64,000 nucleotides of DNA from Streptomyces sp. MUM 203J. GTDB taxonomy: Bacteria > Actinomycetota > Actinomycetes > Streptomycetales > Streptomycetaceae. The stretch spans positions 32,786-96,785 of the forward strand of contig NZ_JADWYO010000015.1 in NCBI RefSeq assembly GCF_022414595.1, in the 5' to 3' direction. Position 1 is the first letter of the stretch, and each line of letters starts with the position of its first letter. The notes beneath the pieces are model-generated. The model was not told the origin of the DNA. It did not search any database and was given only the letters and a program-made list of their open reading frames with translations. This document shows positions 46,091 to 54,612 of the stretch, piece by piece. Made by a program: the position numbers and the translations under genes.

Positions 46091-46619
46091 TCACCCGCTG
46101 ACTCCGCGTCAGAAATCCAGCACCCATCCAGCACGGTGATGACGAAGGGGTCGGACTCCTCAGAGCCCGCCCCCCTCTGACTTGCACGTTTGACTCACCA
46201 CCTAACGAGAGTATGTGCACGACTACACGTTGAGCGGAACGCCTGAGGTCTGATCCTGGCCTGCGGCAGAGCCCCGCGCCGGGCCCTGACCTCGGACTTC
46301 CTCGTTGGCGTGCGTTGGCTCCCGACTGCCGTTTACGGGTGTCCCGCGGACTGGCTGCGGACTGGCCGGGGGTCCGAGGCGGCGGGGCCCACGGGGAGAC
46401 TGCGCAGTGAGCGACTCCCACCCCTGCACGCGCCACGGGCACCGCGCACTGGGCACAACGCCCGGCTCGTACAAGATCTGGCCGATCTGACTCCGGGAGG
46501 ACAACGGGGTCCAGTTCCGCCGGCCATGAGTAGCGGAGCGAGCAACGAGTTACGCGTGCCGCGAGTGCACTTGTTCCGCACCGCCCGTCGTAACTGATTC
46601 GACAGTTCGCGAGATGTCC
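46091..46619. other. Intergenic region of about 530 bp between toxin and Fic genes
   Basis: No supported gene on either strand. The left end carries two ATCCAGCAC repeats; the rest, with lower GC than the flanks in places (for example 46180-46230), may be remnant DNA from an insertion, but no integrase, tRNA or transposase fragment could be recognised. Confidence 0.5.
46115..46138. repeat. Two direct ATCCAGCAC repeats right of the toxin-antitoxin pair
   Basis: Copies at 46115-46123 and 46126-46134; the second extends to ATCCAGCACGGTG, the same 13-mer as 45450-45462. Confidence 0.85.
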
Positions 46620-47756
46620 TCAGCGCGTGTACGGATCAGCCAGCGCCAACGGCGTCCGGGCTGCTTCCAGAGCCGACCCCGGAAAGGCGGGTCCGGCGGT
46701 GTAGAAGCGGGCACGGGTGCGGCCGACCGGCGTCAGGACCTCGCCCGCGACCAGGTCCCGCAGGTCGCGTTGGGCCCGTTGCAGGCTCAGGTCCTCCGTT
46801 CGTTCGTAGCGTGTACGACGCACCCGCCCGGACATCGCCACATCGTGCAGGGCGGAAACCACCCTCTCGTCCAGCCCCCGCTCCTCCGCGAACTCACCCA
46901 GCAGGAGCCACACCCGACTCGAACGATCCAGGCGATTACTTACGGTCTGCGCCTGCTGGTGGTACGCGGTGAGGTTGAAACGTATCCAACCGGAGACATC
47001 CTGGTCGGGGCGGTAGGTCGCCCCCCGACGCTGCAACTCGCGGTAGTACTCCCAGGTATTGCCGGGGCGCCCCAGCCAAGCCTCGATCGAGGAGAACTCG
47101 GGAGCCAGTTCTCCCTGTCTCGCGATCATGAGCGTTTGGAGGGATCGGGACATACGGCCGTTGCCATCCGCCCATGGGTGGATGGCAACAAGGTGGAGAT
47201 GCGCCATGGCGGCCCGCACCAGGGGGTGCGGGCCGTCGTCCGTGTTCAGCCACTCGACCAGTTCACTCGTCAACGCAGGCACCTCGGCTGCGTCCGGTGC
47301 CGCATATGCCGCGATGCTGGGGTCGCGGGCGTCTGTCACGTACACCGCTCCACGGCGCCACTGCCCGGCCGGCTTCCGCGGGGTGTGCCGGTGCCCCTGC
47401 AGCATCCAGTGGAGCGCGTTGAGCAGCTCCTTGCTGTATCGGAAGTCCGCGACGTCATGCAGCGTCTGGATATAGGTCATCATCCGCTGATAGGCCAGCG
47501 TCTCCTCGCGATCCTCCTCGGAGACGTCGACATCCCGCTCGCCCTCCAGCAGGTCCTCGACGTCGACCGTGGACACCTTGAAACCCTCGATCGAGTTGGA
47601 GGCCGCCACCGCATCCGCAGTCAAGAACTTACGCAGCCCTTCGGTCCACTTCGCCGGAGTGGACCGGACCTGGAGGCGCAACGAGTGACGAAGGTCTTCG
47701 ATCTCACCGAGAACGCGCTGGTCCTCGGCGGTGAGAGCGGGCGTGGGGAAGAGCAT
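46620..47756 (-). CDS. Fic family protein (probable AMP/NMP transferase)
   Basis: About 378 residues from ATG 47756; an ATG at 47783 is in frame but lies inside the promoter motif. The Fic motif HPWADGNGRMSR is at 193-204, with tryptophan at the third position where most have phenylalanine; the catalytic histidine is His193. SNSIEG at 53-58 is the S/T-x-x-x-E-G/N inhibitory helix motif of class II Fic proteins, so the enzyme would be self-inhibited. GQWRRGAVYV and EAWLGRPGNTWEYYREL are the usual flaps. A C-terminal winged-helix-like segment (SLQRAQRDLRDLVAGEVL) follows. Targets unknown; toxin or regulatory roles are known in the family. Confidence 0.93.
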   Translation of the reverse strand: MLFPTPALTAEDQRVLGEIEDLRHSLRLQVRSTPAKWTEGLRKFLTADAVAASNSIEGFKVSTVDVEDLLEGERDVDVSEEDREETLAYQRMMTYIQTLHDVADFRYSKELLNALHWMLQGHRHTPRKPAGQWRRGAVYVTDARDPSIAAYAAPDAAEVPALTSELVEWLNTDDGPHPLVRAAMAHLHLVAIHPWADGNGRMSRSLQTLMIARQGELAPEFSSIEAWLGRPGNTWEYYRELQRRGATYRPDQDVSGWIRFNLTAYHQQAQTVSNRLDRSSRVWLLLGEFAEERGLDERVVSALHDVAMSGRVRRTRYERTEDLSLQRAQRDLRDLVAGEVLTPVGRTRARFYTAGPAFPGSALEAARTPLALADPYTR

Positions 47757-47762
47757 GTCCTC

Positions 47763-47792
47763 ACCATAGATTGACGCAAACATTACGTCAAT
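47763..47792 (-). promoter_or_regulatory. Leaderless fic promoter with overlapping operator
   Basis: On the minus strand TTGACG (47786-47791) and TATGGT (47763-47768) are separated by 17 nt, close to the vegetative consensus; 6 nt after TATGGT comes the ATG at 47756. ATTGACG (47770-47776) and CGTCAAT (47786-47792) are a perfect 7-bp inverted repeat with a 9-nt spacer that covers the -35 and spacer, so a repressor would block it. Confidence 0.65.
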
Positions 47793-48138
47793 GCGTCAGC
47801 ATCCGTGGACACCCCGACGTCGATCCTTCACCGGAACGACGAAGAGGGCGGGCCCGCAAGAAGGGCAGGGGCGGCAGCCTGCGCCTCGACGGTGGCACGG
47901 CCGGCGAGAGACGGGGCCAGACCACGGCCGTGGCGCCCATGAACGTCACGCGCCATGCGAACACCGAGGCATCCACCACCAGGCCCCGGTCTTGCGACGG
48001 CCGGTTGAGTCCGGGCCGCCGCCGCGGTCCGCAATGCACAATGCAGCCGGGCCAGGTCGAACCGCTCTGCGGACTGTCGCGGACAGCGCGACGGCCTGAC
48101 TCACATTCCCGCAGGTCAGGCCGCCTCCATACATGCGA
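47784..48138. other. Intergenic region of about 350 bp between fic and ychF
   Basis: No supported gene. Contains the fic promoter at the left and the ychF terminator at the right; the middle shows nothing recognisable. Confidence 0.5.
48092..48123 (-). terminator. Hairpin terminator after ychF
   Basis: CGGCCTGAC (48092-48100) pairs with GTCAGGCCG (48115-48123), a perfect 9-bp stem with a 14-nt loop, 16 nt after the ychF stop. Confidence 0.7.
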
Positions 48139-49227
48139 TCAAACGTTGAAGCGGAACTCCACGACGTCGCCGTCCTGCATGACGTAGTCCTTGCCCTCCA
48201 TGCGGGCCTTGCCGGCGGCGCGGGCGTCGGGGACGGAGCCGGAGGCGACCAGGTCGTCGAAGGAGATGACCTCGGCCTTGATGAAGCCCTTCTGGAAGTC
48301 GGTGTGGATCACACCGGCCGCCTCGGGTGCCGTGTCGCCCTTCTTGATGGTCCAGGCGCGGGCCTCCTTGGGGCCGGCCGTGAGGTAGGTCTGGAGGCCC
48401 AGGGTGTCGAAGCCGACGCGGGCCAGGGTGGTCAGGCCGGGTTCCTCGGCGCCCACGGACTGGAGGAGCTCCAGGGCGTCCTCCTCGTCCAGCTCGGCCA
48501 GGTCCGCCTCCAGCTTGGCGTTCAGGAAGATCGCCTCGGCCGGGGCGACCAGCGCGCGCTGCTCGTCCTTGAAGGCCTCGTCCGTCAGCTCGGCCTCGTC
48601 GACGTTGAAGACGTACAGGAACGGCTTCGTCGTCAGGAGGTGCAGGTCGTGGAGCAGCTCCGCCTTCTCGCCGCCCTGGACGATGCCCTGGGAGAAGAGC
48701 GTGGTGCCGGTCTCCAGGATCTCCTTGGCGTTCTCCACCGCGGCGACCTTCGGCGCCACGTCCTTCTTGATGCGGGACTCCTTCTGGAGGCGCGGAAGGA
48801 CCTTCTCGATGGTCTGGAGGTCGGCGAGGATCAGCTCGGTGTTGATCGTGTCGATGTCGTTCTTGGGCGAGACCTTGCCGTCGACGTGCACGACGTTCTC
48901 GTCCTGGAAAGCACGGATGACCTGGCAGATCGCGTCGGACTCGCGGATGTTCGCCAGGAACTTGTTGCCCAGGCCCTCACCCTCGCTCGCGCCGCGCACG
49001 ATGCCCGCGATGTCGACGAAGTCGACGGTCGCCGGGAGGATGCGCTGGGAGCCGAAGATCTCGGCCAGCTTGGTGAGCCGGGCGTCGGGGACGCCGACCA
49101 CGCCCACGTTCGGCTCGATCGTGGCGAACGGGTAGTTGGCCGCCAGCACGTCGTTCTTGGTCAGGGCGTTGAACAGGGTCGACTTGCCGACATTCGGCAG
49201 ACCGACGATTCCGATCGTGAGCGACAC
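48139..49227 (-). CDS. ychF: Redox-regulated ATPase YchF (Obg family)
   Basis: A 362-residue universally conserved P-loop protein, the normal length. GIVGLPNVGKSTLFNAL (6-22) is the Walker A, FVDIAGIVRGASEGEGLGN the switch region, and FNVDEAELTDE the NxxE motif that replaces the GTPase NKxD and gives preference for ATP. The end contains the TGS domain with GPKEARAWTIKKGDTAPEAAGVIHTDFQKGFIKAEVISF. YchF/OLA1 binds ribosomes and modulates stress responses. A GTG start with AGGAAG upstream. It lies alone, divergent from the DUF6542 gene. Confidence 0.97.
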   Translation of the reverse strand: MSLTIGIVGLPNVGKSTLFNALTKNDVLAANYPFATIEPNVGVVGVPDARLTKLAEIFGSQRILPATVDFVDIAGIVRGASEGEGLGNKFLANIRESDAICQVIRAFQDENVVHVDGKVSPKNDIDTINTELILADLQTIEKVLPRLQKESRIKKDVAPKVAAVENAKEILETGTTLFSQGIVQGGEKAELLHDLHLLTTKPFLYVFNVDEAELTDEAFKDEQRALVAPAEAIFLNAKLEADLAELDEEDALELLQSVGAEEPGLTTLARVGFDTLGLQTYLTAGPKEARAWTIKKGDTAPEAAGVIHTDFQKGFIKAEVISFDDLVASGSVPDARAAGKARMEGKDYVMQDGDVVEFRFNV

Positions 49228-49418
49228 GTTGGCGACTTCCTGAGGTGTGGGTGATGGGGCCGACCCCTCAGTCTACGGGCGCGGGGACGGGAACGGCCAA
49301 GCCCGGGGCGCCGGACCGCGGACCGGGGTGACGGCCAGGGCGGGGAACACCGCGGGAACTTCGCGCCAAGGTCGCCCCTCACGCGTGTCTCGTACCGGTT
49401 TTTCCCGGGCTCCCGGCC

Positions 49419-49424
49419 TACGTT
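49419..49424 (+). promoter_or_regulatory. -10 element of a leaderless promoter
   Basis: TACGTT, 6 nt before the GTG at 49431, with no ribosome site between. Confidence 0.4.
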
Positions 49425-49430
49425 GTCCCC

Positions 49431-50063
49431 GTGGAGCAGCAAAGGAGCAGTCCCCCTCGCCGCCCGCGGTCGCCGCAGTCCCCGGTGGCCCGGCCGCAGC
49501 CTCCGGTACGGCCGCCGCAGTCCTCCTCCGTGCGGTCCCCCTCTCCCTCTCTTCTGCCACGCAGGCCCGGCGCCGCGACCGCCCGGCCGCGGCGAGGCGG
49601 CGCGACCGGTGTCCGGCCCCCGCGCACCCAGGGGCTGCCCGGCCTGGTGGCCGCGGTGCGGCGGCTGCCCGAACCCCGGCTGACCGGGCTCGGCGCCGGG
49701 CTGTTCGCGTCCGCCGCGATGCTGCTGTTCGGCTGTCTCGACCTGCTGCTCTTCGACGGCTCGCCGCTGGTGTACGGACTGCTCTTCCTGCCGGTCAGCG
49801 CGCTCACCGCGCTGTGGGTGCGGGCGGCGGACCTCGTGACGGCGCCGATCAGTGTGCCGATCGCCTTCGCCGTGGGCGTGATCCCCGTGTCCGGTGGCGA
49901 GGGCGGGGTGGGCGGGCACACCATGGCCGTGGTCACCGCGCTGGCGGTGCAGGCCGGGTGGCTCTACGGGGGGACGCTGGTGGCGGGTGTGATCACGTGT
50001 GTGCGGAAGGTGCGGGTGATGGGGCGGCGGGGGCGGGCCGCGGGACCGCGGCGGCCGGGCTGA
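49431..50063 (+). CDS. DUF6542 family membrane protein
   Basis: A 210-residue protein from a GTG at 49431. Residues 1-80 are proline/arginine/serine-rich and look disordered (PPRRPRSPQSPVARPQ-like). Three or four membrane spans follow: LGAGLFASAAMLLFGCLDLLL, LVYGLLFLPVSALTALWV, APISVPIAFAVGVIPV and TMAVVTALAVQAGWLYGGTL. The basic C-terminus (RKVRVMGRRGRAA) should face the cytoplasm. This layout fits DUF6542, found in actinobacteria divergent from ychF. Function unknown. Confidence 0.85.
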   Translation: MEQQRSSPPRRPRSPQSPVARPQPPVRPPQSSSVRSPSPSLLPRRPGAATARPRRGGATGVRPPRTQGLPGLVAAVRRLPEPRLTGLGAGLFASAAMLLFGCLDLLLFDGSPLVYGLLFLPVSALTALWVRAADLVTAPISVPIAFAVGVIPVSGGEGGVGGHTMAVVTALAVQAGWLYGGTLVAGVITCVRKVRVMGRRGRAAGPRRPG

Positions 50064-50154
50064 CCCGCCGGGGCGGGTTCCGCGCGGGGCCGGGGCCGCC
50101 AAACCGCCGCCGGGGTTCGGGCCGGAGCAGGCGGGCCGCCCCTCGGCGTACGCG

Positions 50155-50895
50155 TCAGCGGGCCCTCGTCGCCATCGCCGCGCCCACGATGCCCGCGTTG
50201 TTCTGGAGGTGTGCCGGGACGATCTCCGCGCGGACGTTCTTGATCAGCGGCAGGAACTTCTCCGCCTTGCGGCTCACCCCGCCGCCCACGATGAACAGCT
50301 CCGGACTGAACAGCATCTCCAGGTGCGCCAGGTACTTGCGGACCCGGTGCGCCCACTCCGGCCAGCTCAGGTCCTTGTCGTCCTTGGTCTTCACGGAGGC
50401 GTGCCGCTCGGCCTCCTTGCCGTTCAGCTCCAGGTGGCCCAGCTCGGTGTTCGGGACGAGTCGGCCGTCGATGAAGACCGCGCTGCCGATGCCCGTGCCC
50501 AAGGTCAGCATGATCACCGTCCCGCCGCGCCCCCGCCCCGCGCCGTGGGTCATCTCCGCGACGCCCGCCGCGTCCGCGTCGTTCAGGACGGTCACCGGCA
50601 GCCCGCCCAGCCGGTCGCCCAGCAGCGCTGCCGCGTCCACGCCGATCCAGGACTTGTCGACGTTCGCGGCCGTACGGATCGTGGAACCGGTCACCACACC
50701 CGGGAAGGTCACCCCCACCGGCCCCGACCAGTCGAAGTGCGCCACGACCTCCGCGACGCAGCCCGCGACGTCCGAGGGCGTCGCGGGCTGCGGGGTCAGT
50801 ACCTTGTGGCGGGCCTCGGCCAGATCGCCGCGGTCCAGGTCCACGGGAGCGCCTTTGATCCCCGAACCGCCGATGTCCACTCCGAAGACGTTCAT
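50155..50895 (-). CDS. ppgK: Polyphosphate-dependent glucokinase
   Basis: A 246-residue ROK-type kinase that phosphorylates glucose with polyphosphate (and usually ATP), typical of actinobacteria. FGVDIGGSGIKGAPVDL (3-19) is the phosphate-binding motif with the characteristic SGIKG of PPGKs. GVTFPGVVTGSTIRTAANVD and VTVLNDADAAGVAEM include the sugar-binding Asn-Asp catalytic pair. IMLTLGTGIGSAVFIDG is the second glycine-rich loop, and SWPEWAHRVRKYLAHLE is a PPGK-specific block. The frame is open three codons further; start 50895 (MNVFGVD) has a GGAG site and a TAACGT element 7 nt upstream. Confidence 0.93.
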   Translation of the reverse strand: MNVFGVDIGGSGIKGAPVDLDRGDLAEARHKVLTPQPATPSDVAGCVAEVVAHFDWSGPVGVTFPGVVTGSTIRTAANVDKSWIGVDAAALLGDRLGGLPVTVLNDADAAGVAEMTHGAGRGRGGTVIMLTLGTGIGSAVFIDGRLVPNTELGHLELNGKEAERHASVKTKDDKDLSWPEWAHRVRKYLAHLEMLFSPELFIVGGGVSRKAEKFLPLIKNVRAEIVPAHLQNNAGIVGAAMATRAR

Positions 50896-50902
50896 GGACT
50901 CC

Positions 50903-50908
50903 ACGTTA
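50903..50908 (-). promoter_or_regulatory. Possible -10 element 7 nt before the ppgK start
   Basis: TAACGT on the minus strand, 7 nt from the ATG at 50895. A GGAG lies in the 7-nt gap, so leaderless translation is not certain. Confidence 0.35.
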
Positions 50909-50933
50909 CGGCGCCGGGGTGGCGCTCATCCTG

Positions 50934-51920
50934 TTACTGCTCGGTCAGGGCGGCGGCCTCCGCGCGCAGGTCGCGGCGCAGCTCCTTCGGCAGCGAGAAG
51001 GTGATCGACTCCTCCGCCGCCTTCACGATCTCGACGTCTTCGAAGCCGCGCTGGGCCAGCCACTCCAGGACGCCCTCCACCAGCACCTCGGGCACCGACG
51101 CGCCGGACGTGACGCCGACCGTCGAGACGCCGCCCTCCAGCCAGGACTCGTCGATCTCCTCCGCGAAGTCGACCAGGTACGCCTCCTTCGCGCCGGCCAG
51201 CTTCGCGACCTCCACCAGGCGCTTGGAGTTGGAGGAGTTGCGGGAGCCGACCACGATGACCAGGTCCGCGTCCGCGCCCATCTGCTTCACGGCCAGCTGG
51301 CGGTTCTGCGTGGCGTAGCAGATGTCGTCGCTGGGCGGGGAGACGAGCTGCGGGAACTTGTCCTTCAGCGCGTCGACCGTCTCCATCGTCTCGTCGACCG
51401 ACAGCGTGGTCTGGGACAGCCAGACGACCTTGGACGGGTCGCGGACCTCGACCTTCGCCACGTCGCCGGGTCCGTCGACGAGCTGGATGTGGTCGGGGGC
51501 CTCACCGGAGGTGCCGATGACCTCCTCGTGGCCCTCGTGGCCGATCAGGAGGATGTCGAAGTCCTCGTTCGCGTACCGGACGGCCTCCTTGTGGACCTTC
51601 GTGACCAGCGGGCAGGTCGCGTCGATGGTCGCGAGGCGGCCCCGCCTCGCCTCCTCGTGCACGGCCGGTGCCACGCCGTGCGCGGAGAACATGACGATGG
51701 CCCCCGGCGGCACCTCATCCGTCTGCTCGACGAAGATCGCGCCCTTCTTCTCCAGGGTCCGCACGACGTACTTGTTGTGGACGATCTCGTGCCGTACGTA
51801 GATCGGCGCGCCGTACTGCTCCAGCGCCTTCTCCACGGCGATCACGGCACGGTCCACGCCCGCGCAGTATCCGCGCGGAGCGGCGAGGAGGACCCGGCGG
51901 GCAGGAGGCGTAGGAGTCAT
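50934..51920 (-). CDS. ispH: 4-hydroxy-3-methylbut-2-enyl diphosphate reductase (IspH/LytB)
   Basis: IspH makes IPP and DMAPP from HMBPP in the last step of the MEP isoprenoid pathway. The 328-residue protein (ATG 51920) has the three cluster cysteines in [25 protein letters not shown] and [14 protein letters not shown]. Other conserved blocks are [28 protein letters not shown] and [13 protein letters not shown], the last binding the diphosphate. [17 protein letters not shown] is the C-terminal hallmark. A TACGAT -10 element 7 nt upstream and a start at MTPTP rather than the upstream MGG fit a leaderless message. Confidence 0.97.
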   Translation of the reverse strand: MTPTPPARRVLLAAPRGYCAGVDRAVIAVEKALEQYGAPIYVRHEIVHNKYVVRTLEKKGAIFVEQTDEVPPGAIVMFSAHGVAPAVHEEARRGRLATIDATCPLVTKVHKEAVRYANEDFDILLIGHEGHEEVIGTSGEAPDHIQLVDGPGDVAKVEVRDPSKVVWLSQTTLSVDETMETVDALKDKFPQLVSPPSDDICYATQNRQLAVKQMGADADLVIVVGSRNSSNSKRLVEVAKLAGAKEAYLVDFAEEIDESWLEGGVSTVGVTSGASVPEVLVEGVLEWLAQRGFEDVEIVKAAEESITFSLPKELRRDLRAEAAALTEQ

Positions 51921-51927
51921 GCCCCCC

Positions 51928-51933
51928 ATCGTA
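51928..51933 (-). promoter_or_regulatory. -10 element of a probable leaderless ispH promoter
   Basis: TACGAT on the minus strand, 7 nt before ATG 51920; it supports the shorter start. Confidence 0.45.
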
Positions 51934-52027
51934 AGGGCGGGCGGCGACGGCCGAGGATCCCCCCGCCCGGGTAGCGCCCGGGCGTCCCCCGCGCGGGTGG
52001 GCACCGGGAGTTGTCAGTGACGGCGCG

Positions 52028-52033
52028 TACGCT
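52028..52033 (+). promoter_or_regulatory. -10 element of a leaderless xseA promoter
   Basis: TACGCT followed by exactly 6 nt (CCCCCT) and the ATG at 52040; no ribosome site. Confidence 0.5.
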
Positions 52034-52039
52034 CCCCCT

Positions 52040-53257
52040 ATGCCTAGGACCACGTCTGCCGAAGCTCCGCTGCCCGTCGGTGAGGTGTCACGGCTCATCG
52101 GGGGGTGGATCGACCGCCTCGGTGCCGTCTGGGTGGAGGGCCAGATCACCCAGTTGTCGCGGCGCCCGGGAGCCGGGGTGGTGTTCATGACGTTGCGGGA
52201 TCCGTCGCACGACATCTCGGTGAGCGTGACCTGCTATCGGCAGACGTTCGACGCGGTGGCGGACGTGGTCTCCGAGGGCGCGCGGGTGGTGGTGCACGCG
52301 AAGCCGGAGTGGTACGCGCCGCGGGGGCAGCTGTCGCTGCGGGCGGCGGAGATACGCCCGGTGGGCATCGGGGAGCTGCTGGCCCGCCTGGAGCGGCTGA
52401 AGCGGACCCTGGGCGCGGAGGGGCTGTTCGCGGCGGAGCGGAAGAAGCCGGTGCCGTTTCTGCCGCAGCTGATCGGGCTGGTGTGCGGGCGGGCGTCGGC
52501 GGCCGAGCGGGACGTGCTGGAGGTGGCGCGGCGGCGCTGGCCCGCGGTGCGGTTCGAGGTGCGGAACGTGGCGGTGCAGGGGGTGCACGCGGTGCCTCAG
52601 GTGGTGCGGGCGGTCAAGGAACTGGACGGGCTGCCGCACGTGGACGTGATCGTCGTGGCACGGGGCGGGGGCAGCGTGGAGGACCTGCTGCCGTTCTCGG
52701 ACGAGGAGCTGGTGCGGGCGGTGGCGGAATGCCGTACGCCGGTGGTGTCGGCCATCGGGCACGAGCCGGACTCGCCGCTGCTGGATCTGGTGGCGGACCT
52801 CAGGGCGGCGACGCCGACGGACGCGGCGAAGAAGGTCGTCCCGGACGTGGGCGAGGAGCTGCTGCGGGTGCGGCATCTCCGGGACCGCGCCCTGCGCTGC
52901 GTACGGGGTCTGCTGGAGCGGGAGGAACGGGGGCTGGCGCATGCGCTGGCCCGGCCCGTGATGGAACACCCGCAACGGATGGTGGAGGAGCGGGAGGCGC
53001 AGGTGGACGCGCTGCTGGCGCGCGGCCGCCGGGTGCTGGGGCATCTGCTGGACCGGGCGGACTCGGAACTGACCCACACCCACGCGCGCGTGGTGGCCCT
53101 GTCGCCCGCGGCGACGCTGGAACGGGGGTACGCGGTGCTGCAGCGTGCGGACGGCGGGGTGGTGCGGGCACCGGAGGACGCGCCGGTGGGCGAGGAGCTG
53201 CGGGCGCGGGTGGCGGAGGGGGAGTTCACGGTGCGGCGCGTGGACGGCGAGGCCTGA
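52040..53257 (+). CDS. xseA: Exodeoxyribonuclease VII large subunit
   Basis: The catalytic subunit of ExoVII, which degrades single-stranded DNA to oligonucleotides and acts in mismatch repair. Of 405 residues, the N-terminal OB fold spans about 10-110 ([40 protein letters not shown]). The nuclease domain has [50 protein letters not shown] and [25 protein letters not shown], the conserved ExoVII signature. The coiled-coil tail ([22 protein letters not shown]) binds XseB. Its end [18 protein letters not shown] is also characteristic. The xseB gene follows after 156 nt. Confidence 0.97.
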   Translation: MPRTTSAEAPLPVGEVSRLIGGWIDRLGAVWVEGQITQLSRRPGAGVVFMTLRDPSHDISVSVTCYRQTFDAVADVVSEGARVVVHAKPEWYAPRGQLSLRAAEIRPVGIGELLARLERLKRTLGAEGLFAAERKKPVPFLPQLIGLVCGRASAAERDVLEVARRRWPAVRFEVRNVAVQGVHAVPQVVRAVKELDGLPHVDVIVVARGGGSVEDLLPFSDEELVRAVAECRTPVVSAIGHEPDSPLLDLVADLRAATPTDAAKKVVPDVGEELLRVRHLRDRALRCVRGLLEREERGLAHALARPVMEHPQRMVEEREAQVDALLARGRRVLGHLLDRADSELTHTHARVVALSPAATLERGYAVLQRADGGVVRAPEDAPVGEELRARVAEGEFTVRRVDGEA

Positions 53258-53401
53258 GGGGGACCAGGAGGAGCAGGGGGAGTGCGGGGAGCAAGGCGTC
53301 GCGGCGGCGTGGGGGGCAGTCGGGGCGTGTCCGCCGGGCCTGCCCGCAGGGGCGGCGCGGCTTGGCCGAGCCGCGCCGGGTGGGTTGTCGGTGGACGGCC
53401 G

Positions 53402-53407
53402 TAGGGT
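53402..53407 (+). promoter_or_regulatory. -10 element of a leaderless xseB promoter
   Basis: TAGGGT followed by 6 nt and the ATG at 53414; suggests xseB has its own promoter although it follows xseA. Confidence 0.5.
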
Positions 53408-53413
53408 GGCCGC

Positions 53414-53686
53414 ATGACGGCTGACACGACGGAGAGCACGGACAGGGCGGGCGGCGTGGCGGGCGCCGACGGGCGGACCACGCTGGGGTACGAGCAGGCG
53501 CGCGACGAGCTGATCGAGGTCGTCCGCCGGCTGGAGGCGGGCGGCACCACGCTGGAGGAGTCGCTCGCCCTCTGGGAGCGGGGCGAGGAACTCGCGAAGG
53601 TGTGCCGTCACTGGCTGGAGGGTGCCCGCGCCCGCCTGGACGCGGCGCTGGCCTCGGAGGAGGCGGAAGCGGGCGAGGACGAGTAG
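53414..53686 (+). CDS. xseB: Exodeoxyribonuclease VII small subunit
   Basis: A 90-residue helical partner that binds the long coiled coil of Xse[38 protein letters not shown] contains the XseB signature (LEEGG-x-LEESL...W/YE-G), followed by [17 protein letters not shown] and an acidic tail EEAEAGEDE. It follows xseA on the same strand, with a separate leaderless-type promoter in the gap. Confidence 0.95.
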   Translation: MTADTTESTDRAGGVAGADGRTTLGYEQARDELIEVVRRLEAGGTTLEESLALWERGEELAKVCRHWLEGARARLDAALASEEAEAGEDE

Positions 53687-53726
53687 GGGCCCCGCAGAGG
53701 GGCGTGAGGCAGGGCACCCCAGGGTT

Positions 53727-53758
53727 TAGTTGAAGTTTCACCTAACTCGCCGTACGGT
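53727..53758 (+). promoter_or_regulatory. Nitroreductase promoter with overlapping MarR-type operator
   Basis: TAGTTGAA-GT-TTCACCTA (53727-53744) is an 18-bp palindrome with one mismatch, typical of MarR-family sites. The -35 TTGAAG (53730-53735) overlaps it, and TACGGT (53753-53758) is at a 17-nt spacing. Confidence 0.65.
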
Positions 53759-53804
53759 GGAGTCGTCGGCACGACTCCTCACCACTCGGAAGGTTTGTCC
53801 CCGT

Positions 53805-54395
53805 ATGTCTCTCGTACTCGACCCCACCGCCCAGGACCTCCTCTTCCGTGAGGCCCGTACCGCCCAGACCTTCTCCGACGAGCCGGTGACCGAGGAGCAG
53901 GTCCAGGCCATCTACGACCTGGTCAAGTACGGCCCCACCGCGTTCAACCAGACGCCGCTGCGCATCACCCTGGTCCGCTCGGCCGAGGCCCGCGAGCGGC
54001 TGGTCCCGCTGATGGCCGAGGGCAACCGGGCCAAGACCGCCACGGCGCCGCTCACCGCGATCCTGGCGGCGGACAACGAGTTCCATGAGGAGCTGCCGCG
54101 GCTGTTCCCCGCGTTCCCGCAGGCCAAGGACGCGTTCTTCAGTGAGCGCCCGGCCCGTGAGGCGTCCGCCGGCATGAACGCGGCGCTGCAGGCCGCGTAC
54201 TTCATCGTCGGGGTGCGGGCGGCGGGGCTGGCCGCCGGGCCGATGACCGGGTTCGACTTCGGGGGCGTCCAGAAGGAGTTCCTGGACGGGGACCACACGC
54301 CGCTGATGATCGTGAACATCGGGAAGCCGGGGGAGAACGCGGCGTTCCCGCGGGCGCCGCGGCTCGCGTACGACGAGGTCGTCACGACCGTCTGA
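53805..54395 (+). CDS. Malonic semialdehyde reductase-type nitroreductase (RutE/HadB-like)
   Basis: A 196-residue flavin-dependent reductase, exactly the length typical of RutE/HadB. ARTAQTFSDEPVTEEQVQAI, with FSDEPV as the N-terminal FMN block, is followed by LVKYGPTAFNQTPLRIT, the family's central PTAxNxxP motif. AGMNAALQAAYFIVGVRAAGL then GLAAGPMTGFDFGGVQKEF are the second FMN-binding block. The protein is soluble and should use NAD(P)H to reduce small aldehydes or quinones/nitro compounds. The upstream MarR-like operator and promoter suggest redox- or ligand-responsive expression. Confidence 0.9.
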   Translation: MSLVLDPTAQDLLFREARTAQTFSDEPVTEEQVQAIYDLVKYGPTAFNQTPLRITLVRSAEARERLVPLMAEGNRAKTATAPLTAILAADNEFHEELPRLFPAFPQAKDAFFSERPAREASAGMNAALQAAYFIVGVRAAGLAAGPMTGFDFGGVQKEFLDGDHTPLMIVNIGKPGENAAFPRAPRLAYDEVVTTV

Positions 54396-54612
54396 CGCCC
54401 CGCCCCGCGCAACCGGCGGCCTCGCGCACCCCTCCGGGTGCCGGGGCCGCTCCCCTTTTCCGCCGCGCCGCCCGCCGGATGCGGGACCGGCCCCTGCTCC
54501 CGCCCTCCGCCGCGCCGGGAACACCGCCTCCAGGCTCCCGCTGCCGCGCCTCGGGGGCACCCCCGCCCGGAGCGCTTCGGGGCGGCCGCCCTCCGGGCGC
54601 CGGACAGCACGG

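Noticed and set aside
46139..46619. Possible integrase or tRNA attachment remnant right of the toxin gene
   Set aside because: No integrase motif (R-H-R-Y), no tRNA structure; only the short repeats support an insertion idea.
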